From Tilletia caries (lineage: Eukaryota; Basidiomycota; Exobasidiomycetes; Tilletiales; Tilletiaceae), in contig JALUTQ010000024.1 of NCBI GenBank assembly GCA_032718865.1, positions 109,501 through 173,500 of the forward strand: 64,000 nucleotides of DNA, written 5' to 3'. Made by a program: the position numbers and the translations under genes. The notes under the pieces were generated by a model, which made no database searches, was not told the origin of the DNA, and was given only the letters and a program-made list of their open reading frames with translations. Shown piece after piece: positions 1 through 10,500 of the stretch. The first letter of the stretch is position 1, and every line of letters starts with the position of its first letter.

Positions 1-211
1 GGTGTGTCGCGAGCTGGAAGTCATCGCGTTCTGTCCTGCTCGTCCTCCTGATGACTTGTTGTTCTTCTGGCCGCCCGTGTTGGAGTTGGACTCTGTCGAT
101 CCTCCACTGCACTTGCCAAAGTTCCCACGCTTTGGCCTCACTCATTCTTATCCAGCTCCAGCTCCAGCAAACGCCCTTTCTCGCGCACAGGTCGAATTGG
201 AGCGAAGATCA
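1..211. other. upstream region of the lipoate ligase gene
   Basis: The reading frame of the ligase is open upstream of the chosen ATG, but the residues there do not look like a presequence or a family domain. I read this stretch as promoter, 5' leader or the edge of a gene outside the window. Confidence 0.4.
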
Positions 212-2011
212 ATGTTGTTGTCGTTGTCGACCCGCAAGGCAGGCTCTGTTCCGCTGCGAGTGGGAAGAGATGCGCTGCGATGCTTTTCATCCTCTGCCTC
301 GCGGTCGAGGTGAGTCTCAAGACATGGGAATAACAGCAACGTCTCTCACTCTCTAATCATTCTCAGTGTGTCTGCAGTGACTCCGAACTGAAAGTGAGAG
401 CTTTTCTTCATACTGTGAATGGTCGGCGACATCGTATCGATTGAACTTCTCTTCATCAACAGGGATATATCTCCAACTCGACCTCTCCCACCTTCAACCT
501 CGCCCTCGAAGACCATCTCTTCCGAACCGGTTCCCTCTTTCGCCAAAGACCTTTCCGACCTTCTTTATCGACGACAAGGAACGAAGGCGAACCAGATCCG
601 AGGCCGGTATGCCTGATCTACCGCAATAGACCTTGCGTCGTCATCGGTCGCAATCAGAATCCATGGAAAGAACTCAACATCCGTGAAATGGCAAGATTGG
701 GCATTCCCATGATCAGAAGAAGGAGTGGCGGCGGCGCGGTTTTTCATGTGAGCCTCCCTTCACCTGTTCTTTTGGTTTGAGTCTGTACACGCTGAATACC
801 TTTTCTTGTTCGCGCCGCAGGATCTCGGGAACACAAACTATTCGATACACGTCCACAAGGATGACTTCACAAAACGGGCCAACGCAGAACTTGTCGCTCG
901 CGCCCTGAACTCCCTCCTCCTTCTCCACTCCCTGCCCGATCGAACACCAGCACCGACGGTATACGTCAACCACCGCTCCGACATCTGCGTCCGGATCTCC
1001 CAATCGTCCGGTCTCGCCCTGCCCGCTCCGTCCGACCCTACCGTCCGCCCAGAGCCACCGGATCCGACTGAACGCAAAGTCTCCGGATCAGCATACAAAC
1101 TCACTTCTCACCGCGCCTATCACCATGGTACCTTGCTTCTCAATGCAGACCTGGATCAACTAGGACACAGCTTGCGGAATGCGAGAGGAGACGCACTGCA
1201 GTCCAAGGGAGTCGCTAGCGTTCGAGCAAGCGTGGTCAATCTCGTCGACGCCTTTCCCGATGCTCGCTCGCAACTCTCGCATGAGCAGGTGAGCAAAGCC
1301 ATCGTTGCCAAATTCGGACAGACGTATGCCGCTTCCGAGCACGAGCTCGGTTTCTTCAGTCAACACCCGCTCGAAGCCTCGATGGCCGAGGAGAGGTCGC
1401 TCGTTCCGCCAAATGGTGTCTTTGAGGACGACTCTGTCTTCCAGGAGAGCTACAAGGAGCTTCAATCGTGGGACTGGCTCTTCGGTCAAACACCCGAATT
1501 CACGCACGCCCTTGTCGCACAGCCTCAAATCCAGCCAACTCGGACCTTGCAGACGAAGTCACAGACGCCTCATCAGCACTTGCATTCGGCTGATCCAGAG
1601 CCCACCTCAGCAACTTTCGCTCACGGCACCTTCGGACTCAACATCCGCTGTCGAAGAGGCATCATCGAACAAGCAAGTCTCTGCGGCCTCACCTCTCCAT
1701 CCAGTGACTTGGATCCCGTCCCAGATCAGCACGCCCAGCCGATCTTTCGTGATCGTACCACAGAAGAGACCATCCGACTTTTGACGCGGCGATTGGAGGG
1801 AAAGCGGTACGATGAATTTGCAGAGGAGGTACCTACCTACCTCGACGGTCGGAACGAAGAGGACTTTGGTAACCCACTACGCAATCGGGACGGGGCTGCA
1901 GCCGGGCTGAAGCGCGCGGCACAGCTCTTACTGGACCAGGACTCCGACTCTTCGCCGGACAAAGCTTCCTTGACGCACACATATGTAAAGTGGCTGCAAA
2001 ATGTCCTTTGA
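212..2011 (+). CDS. lipoate-protein ligase, mitochondrial
   Basis: Predicted 529 aa in four exons: 212-309, 378-393, 463-747 and 821-2011. Enzymes of this family (LplA; AIM22/Lip3 in yeast) attach lipoate to the E2 and H subunits of mitochondrial dehydrogenases. The start was chosen because residues 1-33 form a good matrix-targeting peptide, rich in Arg, Ser and Leu without acids. The ligase core follows: NLALEDHLF, IGRNQNPWKELN, the signature RRSGGGAVFHDLGNTNYS, then the KLTSHRAYHHGTLL segment of the lipoyl-AMP site. The accessory-domain motif SWDWLFGQTPEFT lies near residue 330. The tail of about 190 residues after it is longer and more polar than in bacterial LplA. Exon 2 is only 16 nt, but including it joins exons 1 and 3 in frame. 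Family assignment is firm; whether it uses lipoate or transfers octanoyl/lipoyl groups is not decidable here. Confidence 0.9.
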
Positions 2012-2194
2012 ATGTAACATGATGAAACTCAAAATGTCGACCTTGGTGGACTGTGTGCGAGAATCTTGCGGCGGGAGCTGGAACGATCCCTGACGCCGAA
2101 CGTCACGACCCAGGCCCCTGTTACAGAACATCGCATATCCTACCCTCTGCTACAGCTCCTTTGGCCAAAAACATAGCTCCAGGAAGCCTCCTTT
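2012..2194. other. 3' flank of lipoate ligase
   Basis: No gene seen. The stretch ends where similarity to the distant inverted repeat begins, near an ATT-rich run at about 2195. Confidence 0.5.
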
Positions 2195-2660
2195 TATTAT
2201 TATTATCATCCTCCTGAGCTCTCCCCCCATCGTGTTCTGAATGCCTATCGTCAGTTTGTGCTCAGAGTGCCTCATGGTTCGAGGCGCGGGACATGCTGTC
2301 CTGACATGCGAGATGCATCCACGATTCTGGCGATCCCAGACAACTCTTTCCCGTGTTCTTCGCAGGGCGCCAGCTATGCCTGTTCCTGCTCGTAAATAAT
2401 ACAGCTAGAGCAATACCAGGGTCCACGGAGAGGTGGTCATCGATAGTACTACTATAGTATGGCGACTGGTCGAGGTGCCAGGTGCGGCGGCGTGGTTGGA
2501 AGACCCTCCTCACGAACCACGACATAGCTAAACACACACCTCACAGACCTTGCAAAGCTCTTTCTCACACCGGGGAAAGCTCCCTGAAGGTCCTGTGATT
2601 ATATGGAAGCTGACAGGCCCTCTTCTGCCCAAGCTTGATATGTCGACTCATGCTTTGTGC

Positions 2661-2973
2661 TCAGCGTGGTCCATAACCCTTGAATGCCTCAATGATCCCA
2701 GAACCCTCCTGGAAATCCCGAGGAAAATCCACCGCTCCAGCCAACTCCATCCAGAGAGCTGCCACAGCACCGAAGATACCCTCAGTTGCTCCCAAAAAAT
2801 ACGTGAAGGGCAATCCGGGCTTCTGGACGGGGCTGCTTCCATGAGTTTTGGTGTCTGATCAAGAAGGAAGAGGTTGGAGGCACACAGCATGACTGGAGGC
2901 CGAATTGGCCGGCCCAACTCCTTCCAGGCAACACCATCGTGAACAGCACCACCACGCCATTCTCAGCAATCAA
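2661..2973 (-). pseudogene. decayed coding fragment with hydrophobic segment (IR-L)
   Basis: On the minus strand, codon usage looks coding in two frames. One holds a hydrophobic stretch (GVVVLFTMVL), the other GATEGIFGAVAALWMELAGA. In the right copy the second frame continues in phase to a stop, while here a one-base deletion shifts it. I do not recognise the family. It is probably the remnant of a small membrane protein gene. Confidence 0.35.
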
Positions 2974-3016
2974 CATGGCACCCGAAGCGGTCCAGCTCCG
3001 TTAAATATTTTTACTA

Positions 3017-3354
3017 TACTCAGGATGCCTTTCTCCATGCCGTTCTGTCTCCGATGATGGAGTTGGTGAATGTGGTGCAGAAAGTGCTCCAAGCCGGGAA
3101 GGGTTCTGGGAGGGTTTTGGCATATTTGCCCGAATCCCTCAAAACGACAGCCGGCGCAGTATGATGCACAACTGCTTGCGATGGCACACCAAAATTACCC
3201 GGAGAAGCTCAAGCATAAATCAAGGAGGCTGTTCCGGGTCTTGAAGGCTGCTGTTGATATGTGCTGTGCGAGCGATTCTAATGTCGTCCTTTCTGAGGAT
3301 GAGCAGCTCCGATGCGTCTTCGAAGTTGCCAGCGAACCGAACTCACCCAGCTGA
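3017..3354 (+). pseudogene. frameshifted coding fragment (IR-L)
   Basis: Two overlapping plus-strand frames look coding. The first (MMELVNVVQKVLQAGKGSGR...) meets a stop at 3162. The second (AQYDAQLLAMAHQNYPEKLK...) carries on to a stop at 3352-3354. Together they look like one gene broken by a frameshift. The second half is Lys/Arg- then acid-rich. Family not recognised. The same fragments occur at about 56155-56490 on the minus strand. Confidence 0.4.
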
Positions 3355-3436
3355 CCTCGCCATCAGCTTGACACGACCCTGACGCTACACCCATCAGTAA
3401 AACCAGCAATAGACCACCTGCTTCCTATCCTATGAT

Positions 3437-3720
3437 TTATTTCCAAGCCTTCCATGCCCTTTCAAGCCCTCTCCGGTGTCGATAGCATGAAAATGTCATC
3501 CTCAGGCCTGATATTAGCATGTTGAGGCAAGTTCCTAAGCTTAACCAAAGAAGTCCTGAGGCCCACATGAAGCCGACCTGACCCATCTTCCCTTCACACA
3601 ACTCCAGGGCCGGGGCGGACCATGGGATGGAGCGTAAAAATAGCAGAAGCTCGAAAGTGCTCTCTGCGAGGGCGTCCGGGTGGTCGTGGTGATGTGGCCC
3701 GTCGTTGAAGCAAACAGGGT
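3437..3720 (-). pseudogene. C-terminal membrane-protein fragment (IR-L)
   Basis: The minus-strand frame encodes an acidic/aromatic stretch, one clear membrane helix (VGFMWASGLLWLSLGTCL) and a basic tail ending ...GLERAWKAWK and a stop. The frame is open further upstream to about 4051, but the upstream part differs from the right copy and an alternative frame also looks coding. I therefore treat it as a decayed gene end. The right copy is at 55797-56072. Family not recognised. Confidence 0.4.
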
Positions 3721-4122
3721 GGGAAGATCGAAGCGGAGTAGAAGTTGACATTCGCCATGACCTTGACCTCGCCCATCCTCCCGACGTCCCACGCCTGCAC
3801 AACACCAAGGAAGAGGCATAAAGCCTGGTGAATCGATTCAACATATTTTTGCAAATCGAGGGAACCCCTCTTCGCGGATCCTCAACTTGGCCGTGGTGAA
3901 GCTTGGATTTGAGTGCTTCACAATTGGGGCTGTCTGGCATATTTCCCTCAACCTGGTTAACGAGTTGGAGGTGGCACTCAGCCTGGATGCAAAAAGCTCT
4001 GAAAGGCAGCAACGAAAGATCTGACACCCGCAGATGGCGCAGTAAAATCATCGGATCTCAAGGCAGGTATCTCTGCTCTGTGATGTTGTGCCATCGCTGT
4101 CGTGGGCAACAGACGGGGGAGG

Positions 4123-4407
4123 GTGCCATTTTGACGAAGGTGCCAGTTCGCCTCAGCTTGGCCTCAGAATGAAGCCAATCCGCGATCAACAAAACTCTCG
4201 CATCAATCGTGACTGTCACCTGTTCTCCGTCTCTGTCGCTGACGTTGGAAGAGAGCGAGGTTGGTAAAACAGAGACCAGCTTCCTGCACAACCAGATTGC
4301 AGACAGCAACTTCGTTTGCATTCGAATCGAGGATCGAGAGGAGATCTAACAAAGACAACAAGGATTGGCCACGACTTTTTGACCCTGGTGAGAGCGATGC
4401 GACGTTC
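4123..4407. other. intergenic, 3' side of SDR gene
   Basis: Between the end of IR-L and the stop of the dehydrogenase gene I see no coding sequence or repeat. Confidence 0.5.
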
Positions 4408-5629
4408 TCAGCTGTTGGTCATGACCCCGCCTGGATGGAGGAGAGATATTTCATGTCAGACAAAGGGCAGTCCCTGACACGCAAGGCGTGGAAACAAGGG
4501 TCATGCTCTCACCGTTCGGGTGCAGGGTCGATCCCGAGATGTAGGACGAGTCGGGAGAGGCGAGGAAGACGGACGAGGTTGCGACTTCGCTTGGTTGTCC
4601 ACCCCGTCCGATAGGCGTACTGACGCCAAACTCCTTCTTGTCCGCATCAGTCATGGCTGTGTGTGGGGAACAGGTGGTGAGTATTCAAATACAGAGAGAG
4701 AGAGAGGAGAAGAGGAGAAAGAAGGGCACACTCACTGGCCACGATGAGGGGTGTCCAAATAGGACCGGGCGCGACTGCATTGACGCGAATGCCGAGTCTG
4801 CCCACGATCTGGTTGGAGAGAGCGCGGGTGAAGGCGATGATGGCACCCTTGGTAGCAGTGTAGTCGACGAGTTCTACAGAGAGAAGAGGTGAGAGCATCA
4901 AGGAGTCAGCATCTCTCTCATATTCATGCCATTTAGTGCCCCAACTAACCCGGCTTGCCAATGAAGTGGTTGACCGACGCGTTGTTGATGATGGTCGAAC
5001 CTGGCTTCATGTTCTTGACGGCCTCTTGGGTGAGGTAGAAGAGGCCGTGGATGTTGAGATCGAAGGTGTCGCGCCATTGCTGTGGCGACAGGTCCTCGAT
5101 CTTCTCAACGGCCATCTGCGTTCCTCTGTGCGTGATAAAGAGAAGATCAGCTGGTCCAGTCTGCGTCCGTGGTATGCGAGGATACTCACGCGTTGTTGCA
5201 GAGACAGTCGAGCTGGCCAAACTCGGAAATCACTCTCTGGACAAGCTCGCGCGCGTTGGCCTCCTTGCGGAGATCCGTCGCCACAGCCACGACGCGCGTG
5301 TTTGGCGCCTTCTTCCTGATGATTTCAATAGTGCCATCGACGTCCTTCTGCTCCTCCTTCAGGTATGACAGCACGAGGCCCTTGCATCCCTCGAGCGCGA
5401 AGAGAATAGCGATGGCGCGCCCGATGCCGGAGTCACCGCCTGTGATGAGCGCGACCTTGCCCTCGAGCTTGCCTGCTGCGCGGTATTCGACAGCTGTACC
5501 GGAGTTGGGGGCAGCGGGCAGGAGAGTGTTGGTCGGCTCTTCCTCGAGCTTGTGCTGGAGACCGGGCCGGGGCTGGTCCTGAGTGGAACCGGCGGGGACG
5601 TGATCTTTGGCGAACTGTTGGGCGGACAT
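4408..5629 (-). CDS. short-chain dehydrogenase/reductase (YghA/YhxC-like)
   Basis: Five exons on the minus strand: 5190-5629, 4950-5125, 4736-4873, 4513-4656 and 4408-4430. This is a classical SDR, an NAD(P)H-dependent oxidoreductase of unknown substrate. Visible in order are the N-terminal extension typical of the YghA/YhxC group (about 55 residues, PRPGLQHKLEEEP), the Rossmann motif TGGDSGIG, NNAG across the first splice junction, the catalytic Ser in INNASVNHF, and YTATK. The chain ends with AVAPGPIWTP, FLASPDSSYISG and HPNGG. The last exon codes only the tail GVMTNS; without it the HPNGG glycine pair is lost, which supports the small terminal exon. It is transcribed divergently from MGM101. 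Substrate and cofactor preference are not inferable. Confidence 0.88.
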
Positions 5630-6213
5630 GGTGGAAACGATATCTGTGAATGGAGGAGATTGGATGTACGAATGGGGAAGTGGGTCTGTGGAAAAGTGAG
5701 CGGGAGGTAGGAAGTAGTGAGCAAGTCCGCGTCGTTATATACCCTTGAGGCTTCAGAGTGAGAAGATTGAGAGGATCAGCAGTCAGTCTCTCCTCGCTCG
5801 TCACGGAATGCATGCTGTGAGGGCGGAGGCGTCAGCGATCGAAGGTCAAGGCGTCAAGGTGTCAATCAATGACTTGGCTGGAAGTGCAAGTGGAGCCCCG
5901 CCAGCCGCTTCCCAAAATCCCAAGCACAGCGAGTCCAGGATTCGAGGAAGGTCAGCCTGCCACTCGATATGGTTCGCGCACCCCAGGGTCCACTTTGCCA
6001 TCCAAGTCTTGCTTGCGAGAGAAAGAGAGAAGTCAACGTGAGCGGCTGACAGAACGAATCGAGCATCGGAGAGGGAAGGCTTCTGTGAGGAAAGTGAGTG
6101 GGAACCGCAGCAGTACCGAACATCAGCACCTTGTCCATCCATCACCTTCGCACGAAGTTCATCTCCAGTCGGCTGCGCTTCCCAACAGCATCACACATAC
6201 GCAACTGCTGATC
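5630..6213. other. divergent promoter region, SDR / MGM101
   Basis: 584 bases between two divergent start codons. No gene-like frame with splice support was found. It presumably carries both promoters, but no clear TATA box stands out. Confidence 0.5.
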
Positions 6214-7138
6214 ATGCTCGCGCGCATCGTGACTCGCTCCCCCTCCGCTGCCCGCCGCGCCTTCTCAAGCGCTGCGCAGGCGCTCGCAGTCACTCCCGCC
6301 GCCAAGTTCACACCCGCATCATCATCACCAGCAGCGGCGCCGCCAGCATCGACAACAGCGAGCAGACCAGCCCCAGCGCAAGACTACCCAGCAGCCTCAA
6401 CAGCGTCCTCATCATCATCCTCCGCCGATGCGCACTTCTGGGCGACCTCCTTCCAGGGAATGTCCACAGAGCCATTCTCCTCTGAGATTGCGAAAATCCT
6501 CTCCGCGCCACTGACTCCGGAGGACATCGAAATCAAGCCAGATGGCCTGCTCTACCTTCCCGAGATCAAGTATCGCAGGATCCTCAACAAGGCTTTTGGA
6601 CCCGGTGGGTGGGGGCTCGCGCCTAGGGGCGAGACCAACGTCGGTCCAAAGATAGTCAGTCGCGAATGGGTCCTGGTCTGTCTCGGTCGGTGAGTTTGCA
6701 ATAAATGTTCTCCCCTTCCGCTGCGAAATGCCCGCTATATGCGTCCGGCTGACCCTTTCTCTCTCGCTGCCTTACAGCTTCGTCTCAACAGCACGAGGCG
6801 AACAGGAATACTTCGATCCATCCGGCGTCGCCACAGCATCCGAAGGCGCCAAATCAAACGCACTCATGCGATGCTGCAAAGACCTCGGCATCGCGTCCGA
6901 ACTATGGGATCCACGCTTCATACGCGAGTTCAAGAAGAAGCACTGCATCGATGTCTTCACCGAAAACGCGTCGACGGGCCGGAAGTGAGTTCCATTATCC
7001 TCATTTCTCGCCTTGGGTTACAGCTTCTGAACGAGCTCGGCTGACCCTCTTCTCAACTCTGATCAAATCCGCAGACGGAAGCTTTGGAGAAGAAGGGATG
7101 CACCACCCTTTGAATTCCCGAACAAGGAGAGCAAGTAG
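6214..7138 (+). CDS. MGM101: mitochondrial genome maintenance protein MGM101
   Basis: Predicted 248 aa in three exons: 6214-6689, 6778-6984 and 7075-7138. MGM101 is a mitochondrial single-strand-annealing protein of the Rad52-related group, needed for recombination and maintenance of mtDNA nucleoids. Residues 1-25 form a matrix presequence ([20 protein letters not shown]), followed by a low-complexity Ala/Ser/Pro linker to about residue 75. The conserved core then runs [65 protein letters not shown] and a C-terminal RKLWRRRD basic patch. All three exon joins keep the frame and restore family motifs. It converges on RPA190 downstream. Confidence 0.95.
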
Positions 7139-7594
7139 TCTTATGGGTAAGCATCTCACATCGAGCGAGTTTCGTTTGCAAGTCTCCCTCGCTGACAGCA
7201 TTTAGTCCATCTTCGCCTCGTTCTGCCTTCCCTTTCTTCGTGTTCCAGCCCGTCGTCACTCTTTCGCGGCCTGAGGGTTGTTCCGTGTCCCAACGCTGCC
7301 TGTTGGCCCACCTGTAATCGAAGCATCATCACTTGCGTCTCATATGGTCGTTTGGGATCTGGAAGAAGCCGAGGTGCAAGAGGAGCAGTCCAGGTGGCGT
7401 GTGAAAGCGTCGCGTGTCGCCACGTCCACCTGCGAGTACAGACAAGATACTCTTCCCAACGAAGCCTTGTCCCCAATCAGTGGTCACTGGTCAGGCAGAG
7501 GCAGAACGAACGAGATCTAGATTACTGCTGGGAACGAACAAAAGCACAATACCCGGCAGAGCAGAGCAGACAAGCGAAAACAAGAGGTCTCCCG
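7139..7594. other. convergent 3' intergenic region, MGM101 / RPA190
   Basis: 456 bases between two facing stop codons. It probably holds both 3' UTRs. No gene or repeat seen. Confidence 0.5.
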
Positions 7595-10500
7595 TCAAAC
7601 AGGGATGGTCGGCAAGGCCATATGCACACCCGCCGCGCCCGTCCCCGACTTGATCGGCCGCCCGATGACCAGGTTCGCAGATGGAGAGCGGAAATCCTCC
7701 GTCTCTTGATGCAGCGCCGCGTTGCCCAAGAACGTCATCGTCATCCTGTTGGAAGAAATGTGAGAAGATGGCTGTCAGCTTTCCTTTCCCAACATGTCTC
7801 GTTGTTCTGGTAGAAAATGGGATCAAAAAAACTCACTCGTAGCTCGCCTTGAGGAGCGGAGAGGGCGCGTCGGCGATACCTGAGCGGTTGAATGGCCTGA
7901 AGCCACCTGTGGCGGTCTGGTAGTCGGCAATCAGGTACAGATGCCGCATCGACACCGCAATGCCGTACGTCTACGAAACAAAGAGCACACAAATGTCAGG
8001 AAAGGCTGATAAGAAGGAGGAGGGATGGGCAGAGAGAGAAAGAGACACTCACGTCGAAGATCGCCTTCATCTCGCTGACGATGGCCGCCCGAGCCGCTTC
8101 CACGCCGTACGTATGCAGCAGCGCGCCAATGTCGTTCGTGTACAGCTTGTCGAAGTCGATCACACCTTCGCCGAAGTCCCAGATGCCTTGGAAGTTCTGC
8201 AAGGTGAGAATCAGAGATGATAGGTTAGTGCAAGTGTGGTGCGTGGGAGACATTGGGAGCGGATGCTCACGATGCCCTCGGCTGTCAGGGTGTTCGACAC
8301 GGTCGTCCCTGGCTGTGGCGGCTGGATCATGATACGTTGAATGCCGGGAACTACACAAAGAGCCAGAGTTGCTCGGCGTCAGCAAACAGTATTTCAAATC
8401 CATCGCCACTTCACCGCTAGAGCAAGACACTCACTGGCATGTACCACGCTCATCCGACACGTCCGCTCCACGACATTGATAAGCAACAGCTTCTCAGCCT
8501 TGCTGTCGAACTGCAAGTCCACCTCGACCCACCGACCCGTCTTATCCGATCGGAACGCAGTCACGAACTTGCTGGCCTCCTGCAGTGCCGTCTGAAGCTC
8601 GCTCACTCGCTCGCGGATGTCGGCTCGTCGACGGGCCGAGACGGGCTTGTGGGATGCACTTGGACCGCCATTCGCTCGGGCCGCGTCGGCGTCGGAATCC
8701 GAATCGTCCTCACCGGACCGCTTCGCCGATTTGGACTTCTTCGACTTCTTGTCGTTGTCGTCGTCGTCCTCATCAGTCTCCTCGTCCTCCTCGGTCTCAG
8801 ATCCATCTTCATACGAAGACTGCGCCATCGAGTTCGACTTCCGCTTCGCCTCGTCAGCATCGCCATCGCCGTCCTCGCTCATGCTGTTCTCATCGTCCGA
8901 CTCGCCGACGTTGGCCAGATTTTGCGGAGGCTGTCCATTCCGGCCTGAAGCGCCATCCTTCCCATCCCGCTTCTTCTTCTGTCGACTTCCTCCCTCGCTC
9001 GCAGCACCAGCCGTCTCTTCCTCAGCATCCTCGGAAGAACCATTTGGCCCATCATCAAATCGTCTCCCTTCGCCAATGCTGGCCGCCTGCTGGATCTTGT
9101 CCCGACTGACTTTCCGAAGCTCCTTGATGATCTCGCGCTCGAGCAACGGGAAAAAGGTCGCATCCAAGCCTTCGAGAATGGCAAGGAACTCCGTGTTGAA
9201 CTCCTGCACGCATTCCTCCTCCGGGTAGAAGTTCAGCCGGATGGTGTACGAGCGCTGTCGACTGAACGCATTCTGCGCATTCTTGCCCGACATCCGCTCC
9301 GTCACAATGGCAGTGTCGATCACCTGCGACAAGACCAACCGACTTCCGTCCTTGCAAAAGGTCTTCATCTGCTCTTGGGTAATCCCGTCCCGGATGGGCA
9401 GGTGCATGATGGGCGTCTTGATGTTCTGCGACGCCGTCATGACGATCTCACGCAGACGCGGAATACCAAGGGTAACATTGGCCGCACCGTGACCGGCAAA
9501 GTGGAACGTGTTGAGCGTCATCTGCGTCGAGGGCTCACCCACACCCTGGGCAGCCAGAAGACCGACCGCCTCACCGGGCTCGACCAAGCCGCGGTGGTAG
9601 AGCACATTGGTAATCGCAGCAAATGTGGACGTCGGCACCTTCGGAACAATGCTCCGAATCTTGGGCACCTCTCGATCCTTCTTCTTCATCTTGACCTCCA
9701 GCAGCCCACGCGTGTTGGCGGCCATGTAGTCGTTCCGCTTCTTCGCGAACGCCTCCGACATGGAGCCGACGTGTGTGGCCGGGTCGTACAGGTTCATGAC
9801 GGGCGGGTACTTATGCGGCTTCTTGAGTGCCTTGACCATGTGCGCCTCCGCCTTCACGCTGTCGACCATGCGACCGAGCTGCTCGTCGTAGTACCGGCGT
9901 TTGAAGTTGCTGTGGTTGAGCGCCGTGAAGTCAAACTGCTCCAAATACTTGCTCTTCGTCACGTCCAGCCCATCTTCACCGTAGTAGAACTGCAAGATGC
10001 TCCCATCACTGTTCCGGACCGTCTGGTCGTAATGAACCCGAACACCCTCCAGATGCTTGATCAAGCAGCGCTGCAGGTAGCCCGAACGAGACGTCTTGAC
10101 GGCGGTGTCGATGAGACCTTCTCGTCCGGCCATGCAATGGAAGTAGTACTCCTGCGGCCGAATGCCAGTCAAGAAACGACTGGCAACGTATCCACCGGCG
10201 CGAGGAGTCGTGTCGAACGCCTTGAAGGCAGGCAGCGTCTTACCGCTGACCATAACAGGCACACGTCGACCCTCAAGAGCTTGCGAACCCAGCAGGGAGG
10301 AGATCTGCGAGACGTTGACCGGGGACCCCTTCGCTCCGGACACCGTCATCATCTGCATGTTATTCCGCGGGAACAGCTTGTCGAGGTGCTCCGGGATGAT
10401 CGAGTTCACCGAGTTCGTTAGCTCGTTACACGCCGACATCATGTCCGCATCGAGCGCAGCCAGCTTGGCATCGTCACGGAGCACCTCCTCCATCCGAATC

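Larger units (their letters stand above)
2195..4122. repeat. left copy of 1.9 kb long inverted repeat (IR-L)
   Basis: This segment is repeated in reverse complement at about 55378-57325. The copies match almost base for base over nearly the whole length, with scattered substitutions and small indels. Examples of indels are one extra A in the right copy in the run after CGAGGAAA, and one extra codon in the right copy near 55745. The outer limits are approximate: similarity fades around 2195 and around 4122. I see no terminal inverted repeat or target duplication, so this is not clearly a transposon. Decayed coding fragments lie on both strands inside it. Confidence 0.85.

Noticed and set aside
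806..820. ATG at 806 as start of the lipoate ligase
   Set aside because: It lies in the intron before exon 4; using it would omit the RRSGGGAVFH half of the catalytic signature.
2262..2537. 91-codon minus-strand frame in IR-L conserved in IR-R
   Set aside because: Conserved only because the DNA repeat is nearly identical; composition and neighbouring frames do not support a gene.
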